Shown here: positions 40,968 through 52,644 of the stretch, piece by piece
Numbering within the stretch: position 1 is the first letter of the stretch
Layout of the letters: each line of letters starts with the position of its first letter
Assembly (NCBI GenBank): GCA_024663395.1
Contig: JANFAH010000014.1
Coordinates: forward strand, 186,001 to 250,000
DNA: 64,000 nt
Origin: Pisolithus tinctorius
Lineage: Eukaryota > Basidiomycota > Agaricomycetes > Boletales > Pisolithaceae
Direction: 5' to 3'
Position numbers and translations under genes: made by a program
The notes under the pieces: model-generated
Told to the model about the DNA's origin: nothing
Databases searched by the model: none
What the model saw: only the letters and a program-made list of their open reading frames with translations

Positions 40968-43493
40968 TCATGTCGCATTGAGCCCACCACCCTCCCTCTT
41001 CGACCTGTCATAACATTCCAACGTCACGCTTGCCAAAAACCCTGGAATGCACTGCTCCTCGCCAACCCAGTAGTCCATAAGTTGTGGAAGGTCTTGAGGT
41101 CCACCCTCGCCCTGCGCGACCAGTTGCATCCGTGCGCCATCTGAGTGGCCTTGATTCTGCGGTTGGAACACAAACGACGCGGAAAGGTCGTAGATCGAAG
41201 TCAACCGCACTTGCCCATTAGGGTAGAAGGCGAGCTTAAAGCCCAGTATGGATGTGATGGCCTCTCTGAACTCTGCACTCTTTGCTGAAAAGACCTTGAG
41301 TTTCAAAGACAGGCAATGTAAGTGGGACAAGCAGTGTGTAAGTCGAAAGGAGTATACCTGTTGAAGCCGTAGTAAGCGCTTCTCTTTCTGCTTAACCGTT
41401 TCCTCGAGTTCTCTTTTTTCGTTGTCAAGGACGTCCCAGCTTTCCTTCGGAATCAAGTCATCTCCTTTCGAGGTCGACGCCTCTGACTTAACCACTGTAG
41501 CGCTGTTTTCAAGGTCCCTTAAACGTTTGATCAAGGCTTCGTTCTCATTCTTCAGTCTGTCCAGCACCGACTGCCTAAGGTCATTCCACTGTTGGGCTGG
41601 GTTGTCCCGAAGGCAAACCACCCGCATGCCAGGGGGGACATGGTTACCTGCCCCTATTTTCCCTCTCAGCTCCCATAGTGTTTGTTCCAAGTTTTCCACC
41701 TTGTCTTCGTGAACTTTGATAGTCGCGCGGGCTTCCTCAAGAGCTAGTGAAATGGGTATTCGTCAGAATAAATAACGGTATATAGCATATCGCACGTGGC
41801 ACCTTTGGTGGCTTCGGCAGCAGCGAATTTGTGGTGCTCGAGTTCCGTTGTGAGTTCCTTGCGAGACTGTCGGATACCGTCTGCGCCAGCTTCCGCGTCT
41901 ATGCCATCGAGAGCCTCTAGTAGTGTATTGTTGAGAGCTTTGTAGTCACTTAGAGACTGTTCCAGCTGTTGAACACGCTGGAGGAGGGAACTGTCTTGCT
42001 CGACAGCATCCTGAGCACCTTCCGCCGTATAACTTGCCTGTTACCAAAAAAAAATGAGATAATTAGGCAGCATGGATACCATACACACCACCAAAGCTCG
42101 CAAAAACCCCGTTTCTCGTTCAGCAAGCTGAGCGCGCTGTTCACGACGAGTGACCTTGGCTTTCAGCATGCTAACCTCCGCCTGCAGCGTACCGACAGCA
42201 GCCTGGGTTTCCGAAAGCATTTCTTGGGTCTTTGTTAGCTCAGCCTCTCGGCTGGACAAAACTGCAACAGTGGCACCATGCTCCTCAAATAGGCGGGCAT
42301 GAGTTAAACGCAACTCAGAGAGACTCTGAACGAGTGAAAGTGACGGATCAGACTGCATGCCAGGTTCCGCTGATTTGTTTGCCCTGAGGTAGGTGTTGGT
42401 GGATCAGCCGTGAAGAGCAATGTACGCCTACCATTCCTGCCGTTCCCGCCTAGCAGCTTCCACCTGTGCTTCAAGAGAAACAACGCGTCCTCTCAACTCC
42501 TCCGTGACGGCGACCTTCCTCTCGAGAGCATGCTTTTCCTCTCGTAAGATTTCGATGTTCGCGTGCTTGTCTTTGTATCTTCCTAACTCCGCGTTGAGTT
42601 TAGCATTTGTAGTCTCCAGCGACCGCATATGTGCAGCCTGGCGGTGTAATTCATCCCTGATAACGACCCAACTTTGATCTTCGTCATGCCGGTTCGACGT
42701 AGGAGCATTTGGGCCTTCCAAGTCATCCAATCTTTGTTGTAAGGCCTGTATGGTCGCTTCCTTGTCTTCCACGATGGCCTTGTATTCTGCGAGTTCGCCT
42801 TCGAGCTCATCATTCCTGCGCGTTAGAGACGTTGCCTGGGATGATTGTGACGCGGATAACTGGGCATAAGAACGTTTCAGAGTGGAGTACTCCTCTTCCG
42901 TTTCTATGTATTTGCTCCGCAAGATGGCTAGAGATTCTCGAAGGTCACGAAGGTCCACTTCTGCTTTGCGCTACACGTTTGCTTCAGTTGTCGGTGTTCG
43001 TATGAACTCATCCGGGAAAATATGAACGCACCCTCTCTTCGGCACTTGAAGTGCGCTCACGTTCCTTCTCTTCCCGCTCCGTTTGCTCTCTCTCGGCAAG
43101 GAGCCGTCTATCCTGCTCCAATCGCTCAATGTAACTTTCCCTATCTCGGAGTTTCGCCTCAGCTTCCGCTCTGCCGGTCTGAGCTGCTAGGAGCTGTCGT
43201 TCGAGGGAGGCATGGGCCATTGTTGAGGAAAAGGCTTGCGAGCGTTGCTGGCGTTTTGCGGTCGAGTGCTGAGGATCTGCAGATGAGATACAAGGGGACA
43301 AAAGGAAAGGAAAATACGATGAGAATACGCATGAGTGACACAAGAAGTACCTACCGCGTTCCAGCTCGGCCATAAGAGAGTCCCGTTTTGAGGATGTCGT
43401 CAGTCGGGCGCCGGCCAATAGCGACGCGCGTGAGAGCGTGTTTGACGACGTCCGACCCACTCCAGAAGACGACGACGACGCATTATTGCTCAT
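40968..43493 (-). CDS. MAD1: spindle assembly checkpoint protein Mad1
   Basis: Start MSNNASSSSSGVG (43493), TGA at 40968-40970, about 700 residues in seven exons. Nearly all of it is predicted coiled coil (ERLEQDRRLLAEREQTEREE, LRRTHAR-like helices, LEARATIKVHEDKVENLEQT). The decisive parts are MRVVCLRDNPAQQWNDLR, which occupies the place of the conserved Arg-Leu-Lys/Bub1-contact segment, and the C-terminal RWD-like domain. That domain reads FREAITSILGFKLAFYPN, GQVRLTSIYDLSASFVF, MQLVAQ and CIPGFLASVTLECYDR, the hallmark of Mad1 C-termini. Mad1 recruits Mad2 to unattached kinetochores. Internal introns are 45-80 bases with GT/AG ends. It is transcribed divergently from the DUF262 gene. Confidence 0.88.
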
Positions 43494-43630
43494 TCCTAAA
43501 ATGTGTTTCTGTAAAGATCACTCAACTCCAGGCTCCAAGCCACTCGGCAAGATTCCAAACGGGGAAACCATACCGCTGGCGCGGTGGCTGCGAGCGCTCA
43601 TGGAGTCTCACTGCGAAATATTAGACCGTC
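43494..43630. promoter_or_regulatory. bidirectional promoter, Mad1 / DUF262 gene
   Basis: Only 137 bases separate the two start codons, so the core promoters and 5' UTRs must overlap or be very short. No TATA box is evident. Confidence 0.6.
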
Positions 43631-45754
43631 ATGTCCGACAAGGCCAAGGACGGGAGCGAATTCGAGGACGACGGGCAACTCGACGAATCCTACGACGAAC
43701 TCGATCGAGGATTGAATGTGAACGGCAGCAGGCGCCGCAACACAAGAGAAGACAGCAAGGACGGCGGTTATCAACTGAAGAATGTTCTCAAACTCCCTCG
43801 GGCGACAACCTACTCGACGCAAGCTGTCTACGGTGAGTACGCCATGCTTTTCACTGAATCCTATGTTCATGAACTGTTTTAGACCAGATACATGCTGGGG
43901 ATATCGACCTCTCGCCAGAGTATCAACGAGGTACAAGCCTCACGCTACATACCGTCACCTCATCTCATGGTGTACCCCGTTAGACGTTGTTTGGCCAGAC
44001 ACGAAGCAAATTGGCCTCATAGACTCTATTCTTCGCAATTTTTATATTCCGCCCGTCATATTTGGTACGACCATCTTTTTTGGAATGTCAATGTCTTTTG
44101 TCTCCGTGCTCTAACCTCGTGCGAATGCTACCAGTAACTCACCAGTATGAGGATGGTTCAGAAACCAAGACATGCATAGATGGAAAGCAACGCTTGACGT
44201 CAATACAACGGTATGGGCCTGTGCGTTTATACATATCTGGGCGCTGACGGTTGTGCTGTTGCTGGTAGGTTCATGGATGGAGAGGTCAGCAACTTGTTTC
44301 TATTTTTGCTCCTTGTATTTAGTCCTTCTATCCCTATCTAGATTCCTCGTAAGTGTTTGTTCTTCATTCTGTTGCTGTATACTAGACGCCTGTTTGTTCA
44401 AATCACTAGACAAAGACCCGTGAGTTGTCTACCAGCATTATGTCTCCTTGTGACCGTGGGTTTCATTAGGCAAACCGGAGACAAATATTTCTTCAAGAGA
44501 AGCTCTGCGCCACAGGGTAAGGGGTCAATGGTGCTACCCGAGAAATATAAACGTATCTTCGTGAACAAACAAATTGTTTGCATCGAGTACCAAGATTTAC
44601 CTGGCAGTGACGAGCGAGAGATATTCCAGGTGTGTCCCCTCTGCTCTTGCGAGTTAACACCGGGTGTGACGATGAATGTCTCGATGTCCAGAGGGTACAA
44701 TTGGGAATGGCGCTCACACCAGCAGGTCAGTACGCCCTACTGCTTCGTCTTTTCAGCCGTTAACATAGCTTACGCTCGTCCAGAGAAGCTCCAAGTCATC
44801 AACTCCCCAATGGCATCATTTGTCCGGTCAATCCAAACACAATACCTCGAATCCAGTGGCCCCCTTGCTGGAGACGAACTCGATTGGGACCGTTCTCGCG
44901 GTGGTGACTTCCGGTGTATCACCCAAGCCTTATACCTCATTTCTAAATATCCACGCCAAGCCTCACTGGCCTCGGTTTTGCAACTCGAGAAGTGGTTGCA
45001 CAACCCAACTTCTCAGCCTGCGCGTAAGGGAAGGAGCAAGGGAAAGGGAAAAGGAAAGGGGAAGGCGAGTGACGAGGACGCACAGCACGAAGGAGAGGAA
45101 GATCTCTCCAAAGATTCTTCGTTTTTGGAAAAAATCCACTCGACTTTCCGAACTTTCTCTCAGCTGGTGGGCAACGACACGCTCAGGCCCTTGTTCCTTA
45201 AGGATGATTGGCGTGTTGCCCCTATCGAGTTTGTGATGATGTGCCTGCTCATCTCGGTCGAGAAGGATAAGCTGCCTCTCAGGGAGATTGCAGAAGGGAT
45301 AGGTGAAATGCGGGTGAAGACAAGGGCAGAGCACACCGACATTCGGAGCAATGCGCGAGTGGCGAAGACGATGTTTGATTTTATCGGTGGGAGGTGTCAG
45401 GTCAACGGTGGCACTAGCGGCTCGAAACGGAAACGGGGGCTTAGTGCTGACGAGGATGATGAATCACAGAGGAAGATCAAAGAGCAAAAACCCGATGCAG
45501 TCGCCGCGAGCACAGCGCGGAGCTCCCGAGTTCCACCCCCACCGCGGCTGGGTTTCACTGGTACTTTTAGCTCATCAGTAGCTCCCGGACCGTCCTCCAC
45601 AGCATCTCGCACCTCGGCACCGTCTTCATCCACGCCGTCAGTTATCCAACCACCGCGCCCAATGCAAGCCGATCGACTTCAGGCCGTGCGGGATGCCAAG
45701 AGCAATGCTGCCGGTTCGTCGACTCTGACGTTCCGACATTTCCAGCCGCCTTGA
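43631..45754 (+). CDS. DUF262 (GmrSD N-terminal/ParB-like) domain protein
   Basis: About 540 residues from MSDKAKDGSE with around ten exons, several of them tiny. The N-terminal DUF262 domain shows DQIHAGDIDLSPEYQRDVVW, SILRNFYIPPVIF and the core motif CIDGKQRLTSIQRF. That motif is the eukaryotic form of DGQQR, the nucleotide-site motif of the GmrSD/DndB-like family. A helical middle part follows (TGDKYFFKRSS, MALTPAEKLQVINSPMASFV, NDTLRPLFLKDDWRVAPIEF). The tail is basic and Ser/Pro-rich (GSKRKRG, KGKGKGKGK), probably a nuclear signal. In bacteria the domain acts in modified-DNA restriction and phage defence; the fungal role is unknown to me. Splicing is well supported: for example TAC-G/AC-CAG across 43833 onwards, and CCT-C/AC-AAA. 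Confidence 0.85.
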
Positions 45755-47651
45755 GATGACGACCTCGGGACACGAGTGCCATTACATTTCTAAATACTTG
45801 GTGCTTACCTGTATCTACATGCTGCGCTACCTGACAGTATACATATGTATATACACCGACAGGTACTCACCAATATGTTGAGTTTTGCGACGTTTTTGCC
45901 CCACTGCAACCATTATGGATTATCGCTCAGCCCTGGATCACCCTGTCTATCTGTCCTGACTTCAGGATTGGACCTATTCTTAAGAATTGGGCGCACCTTC
46001 CGGTTCCCGTGGTGACTACGTGACGAACCCCGGTCAAACACCGCTATCTTTCATTGAGGTCTGAGATCACAAAATCGCAGGACTTAACTATAATTAATTC
46101 TCAACGTTCGACGACTCGCTTGCAAGGTTTCTCCGTTACACTCCAATGCAACTACATATGAACCGAATTGAAAGCCCTACCTGGCAAAGGTCAGTGGGGG
46201 AAGTGTGAACTTGATCCAGCGTTGATCTCCGAGGGCTCGTACGATACTGACACAACTCAGCTGCATAATATTAGCGTGAAAATTTCTCCGAAAAATACCA
46301 AAAAAGAGCAGTGAAAGTTGCACATGGAACACTATGGAACGCCATCGTCGGGTGCAGTTTGTTTCAATGTTGTTCCTCAGGGTACTTCGTGACGATTTAC
46401 CCTCTAGCCGTGGCTCAACGTGTTGTCTTTCATGACGACTTGCTACTGAGTCGCCTGAACGTACTGGTACTATGCGAATCTGAAACGTAGGGCCCTGTCG
46501 AGGACGGTGTTCAGCTGAAAAAAATCAAGAGGCGTTGGTGAGGCCGGCATCCGCGGCTCCAGTGCCAGGCACATTTTCTGAATACGATGAATATGGGCCA
46601 TGAGAGATACGAGTTCTAGAATAGGATCATAATCGTTAGTACTGTGAAGGTGATAAGGCAAAGTCCATATGTGTGCGGCGCCTGCGTTCCTGGTGAACAT
46701 GTGAAATAGATCACATTTAGTACAGTATATGATCGTCCAGAGCTGTACCGGGTCAGACTGATACCGAAATTATACTCTCTCCCCTAGGCAAAAGAAGACA
46801 ATGTTTCCTCTCAACTCACTTTCAAGTGCTGCTACTTCAGGACAACGTGGGGATCCTGTAGCATCGCTCGTTCGCGTTATGCATTGTTTTGAGCTACGGC
46901 AGTTCCAATTGCAAGTTTGTCGTCAATCTAATATGTAGCCTTGGGCAACAACTTACCAGTGCGCAACTATCACCGCCGTTGTTTGACCCAATCAAGGTTC
47001 ACGGAAACCACTTTTGCTAACATTTACATTTCGTTCATTTCCTGCGCGTCGTACATACGCAGAACACGCCTTCCCATTCGACTGTTATCTTTTCCGGTGG
47101 TCTCGCATATGAGTGATTTGGACCGCATTACCAGAGACGAACAGACACCCACCAGCCCACACACTCATACTACTCACTCACATTGAACTTTACCCGACCA
47201 TGTGCCAGATTCCATCGAAAAAGAAGCAAGGAAGTCGTAATGTAAATTTTTTTTGGTTGCAGTTCCTGTCACGTGTGTAGTGCATTCTTGAGCTTGAGAC
47301 CCCGCTTCAACTTATCCCGGAAGCCATACTGGAATACAAACTTGAAGTTTTATCCCTCTTGACCGATCGGCGGAAGGGACAAACTCAGAGAACTCACTGA
47401 CTCACTAGGAATTCTCCGATATGGATCCGGGGTATATTTACCGCGTGGGGCAGAATTAGAAGATTGCACGCCATTTTGGATCTTTCGGCTCCCAGCGTTG
47501 GTGAGCTCACCGCGTGCTCGTTTTCCCTTATCACTAATTTGTCCACGCACCCACTAGATCTGCCCCCTGTGGCTACAAGTATTTGATCGCCCCCCTTACG
47601 GATGGAACTCGCCCGTCCCCCACTTCTCCTCTTGCCCAGGCTTCTCCCATC
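45755..47651. other. 1.9-kb intergenic region
   Basis: No gene is supported. Minus-strand ORF 46470-46700 (76 codons) has no motif and no plausible splice partner. It includes the promoter of the OPT gene near 47340-47650 and a T8 run at 47250. Confidence 0.5.
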
Positions 47652-50600
47652 ATGGCAAGCGAACTAGAAGACGGTCAGTACAGCCATGGCGACTCAGAGA
47701 AAGCAGTCTCCGCAGACCCCAAGGAAACCGGTACATATTTCCCTCCCTCTCCCGCGAAGAGACGTCTTATCTCCAACAGAGCGCATCCTGGAGAATATCG
47801 TCGATTTTGACGACCCTAACCTCGACCGTGAACATATCCTAGAGGGTGTCCTTGGTTGGTTTACTAGAATCATATGAACTTAACGACCCCTTATTCGTTT
47901 CCGCAGAGGACGATTCGCCATACCCCGAAGTGCGCTCTGCTGTCGCTAACACCGATGATCTGGATATTCCTGTATCTACGTTGCGCGCCTATGTGATGGG
48001 TCTTTTCTGGGCCATCCTCATCTCAGGTCTCAACCAGTTCTTTTTCTTCCGCTATCCCTCTGTTACCATCTCCAGCTATGTCGGCCAGTTGCTTTCATTC
48101 CCCATGGGCCGTGCGTGGGCAAAGGTTTGTACCGCCATATTCCCTCCGCAGTGGAAGTCTGCTTCCATATTTCCAATTTGCTCATTACTTTTCATCCTGT
48201 AGTTTATGCCGAACTGGCGTATTTTTGGTTATCAGCTCAACCCCGGTCCATTCACTATCAAAGAACATGTACTTGTCACCATCATGGCCTCCGTTGGTGC
48301 TGGTTGTAGGTGTCCCCGATTAAACCTGGAAGAATGAGTTGACTCCGAGCTATTTACAGCCGCATATGCCGTTAGTAATTTCTCCATGGTTACCTGCACT
48401 TTATTGGAACTTCTCCTCTATCTCAGACGGACATTGTTGCCGTTCAGCGGGTGTACTACAACCAGAGATACAACTTCGGATGTGAGTGCACACGTGCAGC
48501 AACATGGAAAGATTTGCTCATAAATGGCTCCCACGCTTCTTCGGGTCGGATGCTATACTTACTCATTCAGACCAATGGATGATCGTCATGTCTACTCAGA
48601 TGATCGGTTTCTCCATCGGAGGTATTCTGCGACGTTTCCTCGTCAATCCCCCCTCAATGAGTATGTACTCACCTCTAGTCAATCGGATTCGAATCAACCC
48701 TAGTTTGTAGTCTGGCCTATAAACCTTGTCACGTGCGCTCTCTTCAACACTTTACACTCTCAGGTATACACGGGCATGGGTAACTATGGCGGTATCTCCC
48801 GCGAGCGCTTCTTCTTCTATGTGTGGACGGCAGCTGTTCTGTGGTATTTCTTCCCCGGCTTTATTTTCCAAGGTCTCTCCTACTTCTCTTGGGTCTGCTG
48901 GATCGCCCCGAATAATATCGTCGTCAACCAACTCTTCGGCTACGTGTCCGGCCTCGGGATGAGCGTCATTACGTTTGATTGGGCTCAGATTACATATGTA
49001 ATTAGCCCTCTTGCTACCCCATGGTGGGCCGCGGCTAATGTTGGCGCCGGCTTTGCGTTCTTTTTCTGTGGGCTGCCTTCTGTCAGATAATTCTTGACAA
49101 ATCACTGACCGCAGAGATTCAGGGCTCGTCGTTCCATGTCTTTATTACACCAATACTTGGTATAGCAAGTACTTACCGTGCGTATGTCTGTTCCGCTTTG
49201 TCGTCCCGTTATCGAGTTCCCCGCAGTATGTCGACGCGCACGTCCTACGACAATACTGGGGCAGCGTATAATATTACCCGCATAATCAACGCAGACTCCT
49301 CTTTCAACATTACCGCTTACGAGGAGTACAGTCCCCTTTTCCTTTCGTAAGTATTTCTCGATTCGTGAACGAAAGCACGCCTAATTCGATACTAGCACAA
49401 CTTTTGCAATTTCTTATGGGTTATCCTTCGCCTCGATCACTGCCACGCTTGTGCATGCCTTTCTCTTCTTCCGCAAGCAGATTTGGATCCAAAGTCGTCG
49501 TTCAATGCATGAGCAAGCAGATATCCACGCGCGGCTCATGGCCAAGTACAAGCAAGTTCCGGAATGGTGGTACATGCTCATCTTCGGTTGGTGTTGCTTT
49601 ATTTTCTGACCATCGAAGAACGCCTACCGACCCCCTTCAATATAGTGTCTATGTTCGTGATCGGCGTCCTCTCGATTGAGTTCTGGCACACTGAGTTCCC
49701 AGTTTGGGCATTCTGTCTCTCGCTTGTCATTGGTATGTGCCTCTGCCCTGGGAGTGAGTTCGAAGGCTAAGAGCTGTGTGTACAGCGTTTTTCTATGTTA
49801 TCCCCATCGGCATGATCCAAGCCATCACAAACCAGCAAATCGGTCTCAAGTATGATCGTCTCGTTCACTCATGTCATTCACCTCCGTGTGTTCTAACTTG
49901 CTGTGTACAGCGTTATTACCGAGTTGATTGTCGGCTATGCCCTGCCTGGACGTCCAATTGCAATGATGTTATTCAAGACGTGGGGTTATATCTCCATGTA
50001 CCAAGCTCTCGTCTTCGCGTCGGATTTCAAACTTGGCCATTACATGAAGATCCCTCCGCGGACCATGTTTTGGTGTGCGTAATTTTATGTAGCGGCATTT
50101 CGGCGTTACTGACCTACACGCCTTGCTCGACAGGTCAAATTGTAGCGACCATGGTTGCTGGTACAGTCCAGCTCGGCGTGCAAGCTTGGATGTTCACCAA
50201 TATTCCCGACATGTGCAGCCCAACACAGCCGGATGGTTTTATATGTCCCAGCACGGAAGTATTTGGTACTGCTAGTTTCATATGGGGTGTCGTTGGCCCT
50301 CAGAGGCAATTTTCCAGTGGACAGGTGTATCATGGTATGTTTTTTGGTCATTCTAGTTTTCCAATGAGTTATTGACACATATCAACACAATGTTAGGACT
50401 TGTATACTTCTTCCTTATTGGAGCGCTCTTTCCATTCGCTGCATGGGTCATCTCTCTCAAATGGCCTAACAGCTTTATCCGCTATGTCAAGTAAGGATCT
50501 TTCTGTCTTGCTACCGTATCTGCGCGCCCCATTTATGCGTGTGCTTCAGCTTCCCCGTCATCTTCAGCGGTACAAGTTATATTCCCCCAGCGAGCGCAGT

Positions 50601-51028
50601 CAACTATGTCCCGTGGACAATCATCGCCTTCATCTTCAACTACGTCATACGTCGCCGTCACTTCTCATGGTGGACGAAGTACAACTGTGAGTTGATATTC
50701 GTCCACCGTTCGTAGCAGTAGCACCGGAATACAGATGCTGACTGCTCACACTCCCAGATGTCTTGTCTGCCGCCTTGGACTCTGGTCTAGCTGTATCGCT
50801 CGTCCTGGTCTTTTTCATTTTGCAGTACCCTGCGAATGGAACGATAGGCATCAACAGTATCCAGAAATGGTGGGGAAATACTGTGTTTTTGAATACTGCA
50901 GACGGAAAGGCAATGCCTCTACTTCAGCCACCTGCGGGTGGAACGTTCGGGTAAGAAACAGTTCCCTTTCTTTCGTTGATACCTTTTTCTTACCGATTGT
51001 GGCATCGTGTAGTCCGACTCAATGGTGA
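47652..51028 (+). CDS. OPT-family oligopeptide transporter
   Basis: Start [14 protein letters not shown] (47652), stop TGA 51026-51028, about 780 residues in many exons. A hydrophilic N-terminus ([20 protein letters not shown]) is joined across a 50-base intron after KET. Then comes the family hallmark [15 protein letters not shown] and about 14-16 membrane helices: [45 protein letters not shown]-like loops, [58 protein letters not shown] and [20 protein letters not shown] and KIPPR are OPT signature motifs. The end is GGTFGPTQW. Plasma-membrane proton-coupled import of small peptides is the family role. No stop or frameshift was found. Confidence 0.9.
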
Positions 51029-52644
51029 GCAGTGTGGAGGGCTAAGAGCTCTCACATGGCTTATAAGGTATTTCTTGATTTGTGTTTGACGATTTCATGC
51101 ATGTATTACGATGTCAACTTTGTATGTGTATGGTATAAACCCAAAATGACAGTATTTTCGGTGCAAGATTTTGCATGGGCCAACAGCTGTCAGGGGTTGG
51201 ATCATGGAATCCTAGTTACAGTATGGCCTTATCTCTTTCTCGGTCAATCCTCGGTGTATGTCAACTTTGTTTCGCACCATGCCGAGGAGTGGTGCTTGCT
51301 CTGCGTGCCAGGGAACAAAAGAAGAGCTCAAGCCCGTGTAAGACCCGGGTTGTGCTGGCGACCACTGTCCTTCGATCTGAGTAAGCCACGGTTTGCTGTT
51401 GACGACGGGCATCGGTGGCCTTTACAGACGTGCCGCCGTTACTGTTATAGTAGGGGGAACCAGGAGGGCCGAGGGAGCATAGCCGCACAGAGGACACGGA
51501 CACGCGTGTAGAGCTAGGTACATCATCTCATTTCCTACTTCAAGCTCTGCTCATTGCTCGTGAGGCTGGTCCCGCTACTTCACCGTGCCATCGGGGTTTT
51601 GCTTAGCGCATGACAAGTACATATTACGGGATATGTATACAAAAGGAATTACATCGCGGGTATCTACGGTAGGAAGTTGAGGGAGACTACTTGTAGGACA
51701 TCTAGTAGTATACATTAGCCTGATTGACCAGGTGCCAAGATTTTTGAAGAAACAATTATCCCTTCGAATTCATTCCATTTAGCGACCGTATGTAGAGGGC
51801 CATCGGTCTTCCGTAGCTAAGTGCGACGTTCGTCATCGCAACTGAATCACCATTGAAAACTTGGAGCATTATAGGTCGCCAAACCCCATGCGTCATCTTG
51901 TGGATGAAATCAACTCGAAGATTGCCCTGGCCGGCCCGACTCACTTTGGATAACTTTGCCGACGTCCTCCGTCGGGCGGACAACGAAAGAAGCTGAATTT
52001 GAGATAATCTTTTGATGTTAGGTATTCCAGGCACACACCGACCGCGAAGCCCATGACAAAAAAATATATGTGGGGAGCCTTGTACAACATCGCCACTGTA
52101 AAGGTTAGGCTCGTCGTCGAATGAAAAGTGTTCAAGCTATTAGTGAGCTAGTGAGGTCTGAGCTGTGACCCGGATCGACGTTACGCCACAATCGCGGTGA
52201 TCGAAATGATCAGGGGCAAACAACGTCTACGTCCACGAAAGATGAACCGTAAACAGCTGCTCGGATGTGGAACGTGGGACACTCTCAAAACCGACCACTT
52301 GTCTTATTAATATGATTCGATTCCGGACTACCCATAGACGGAGAGCGGCAAGCGACTGCAGGTGTGCGGCAAATGTTGGCACAGGCCGTCCCCGAGATGG
52401 GGAGTGGGCGTTGGCCCATGAGAGGTGGCGAAAGGCACGGTGAGTAGCAGTGAGTAGCATATGTCAATTGCCAGCGGACCCAGTGACTGAATATCATTTT
52501 CAGTGACAGGCCGTATTAGACAACTTGTCGGGCAAGAAGTTTTGCCTGCGGATAACCAGGGACGATCCGTCTGCCTCTTATACTACCCGTTCGGTCTTCC
52601 GATGACCACCGCGCTCCTTCCTTTGGGACTTCAATACTGACGCT
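51029..52644. other. 1.6-kb intergenic region
   Basis: Several ORFs of 60-160 codons lack any recognised motif or codon pattern. Nothing supported; it contains the chitin deacetylase promoter at its right end. Confidence 0.5.

Noticed and set aside
43494..43630. Riboswitch, operator or other compact regulatory RNA between divergent genes
   Set aside because: No stable conserved fold or known motif can be seen in 137 bases. Only the promoter role is inferred from position.
46470..46700. 76-codon minus-strand ORF in a long intergenic region
   Set aside because: No domain, no splice partners and no start context. Such lengths are expected by chance.
51032..51511. 159-codon ORF downstream of the OPT transporter
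   Set aside because: The composition (many Cys/Tyr/Trp) and lack of motif suggest chance; the OPT stop at 51028 is firm.
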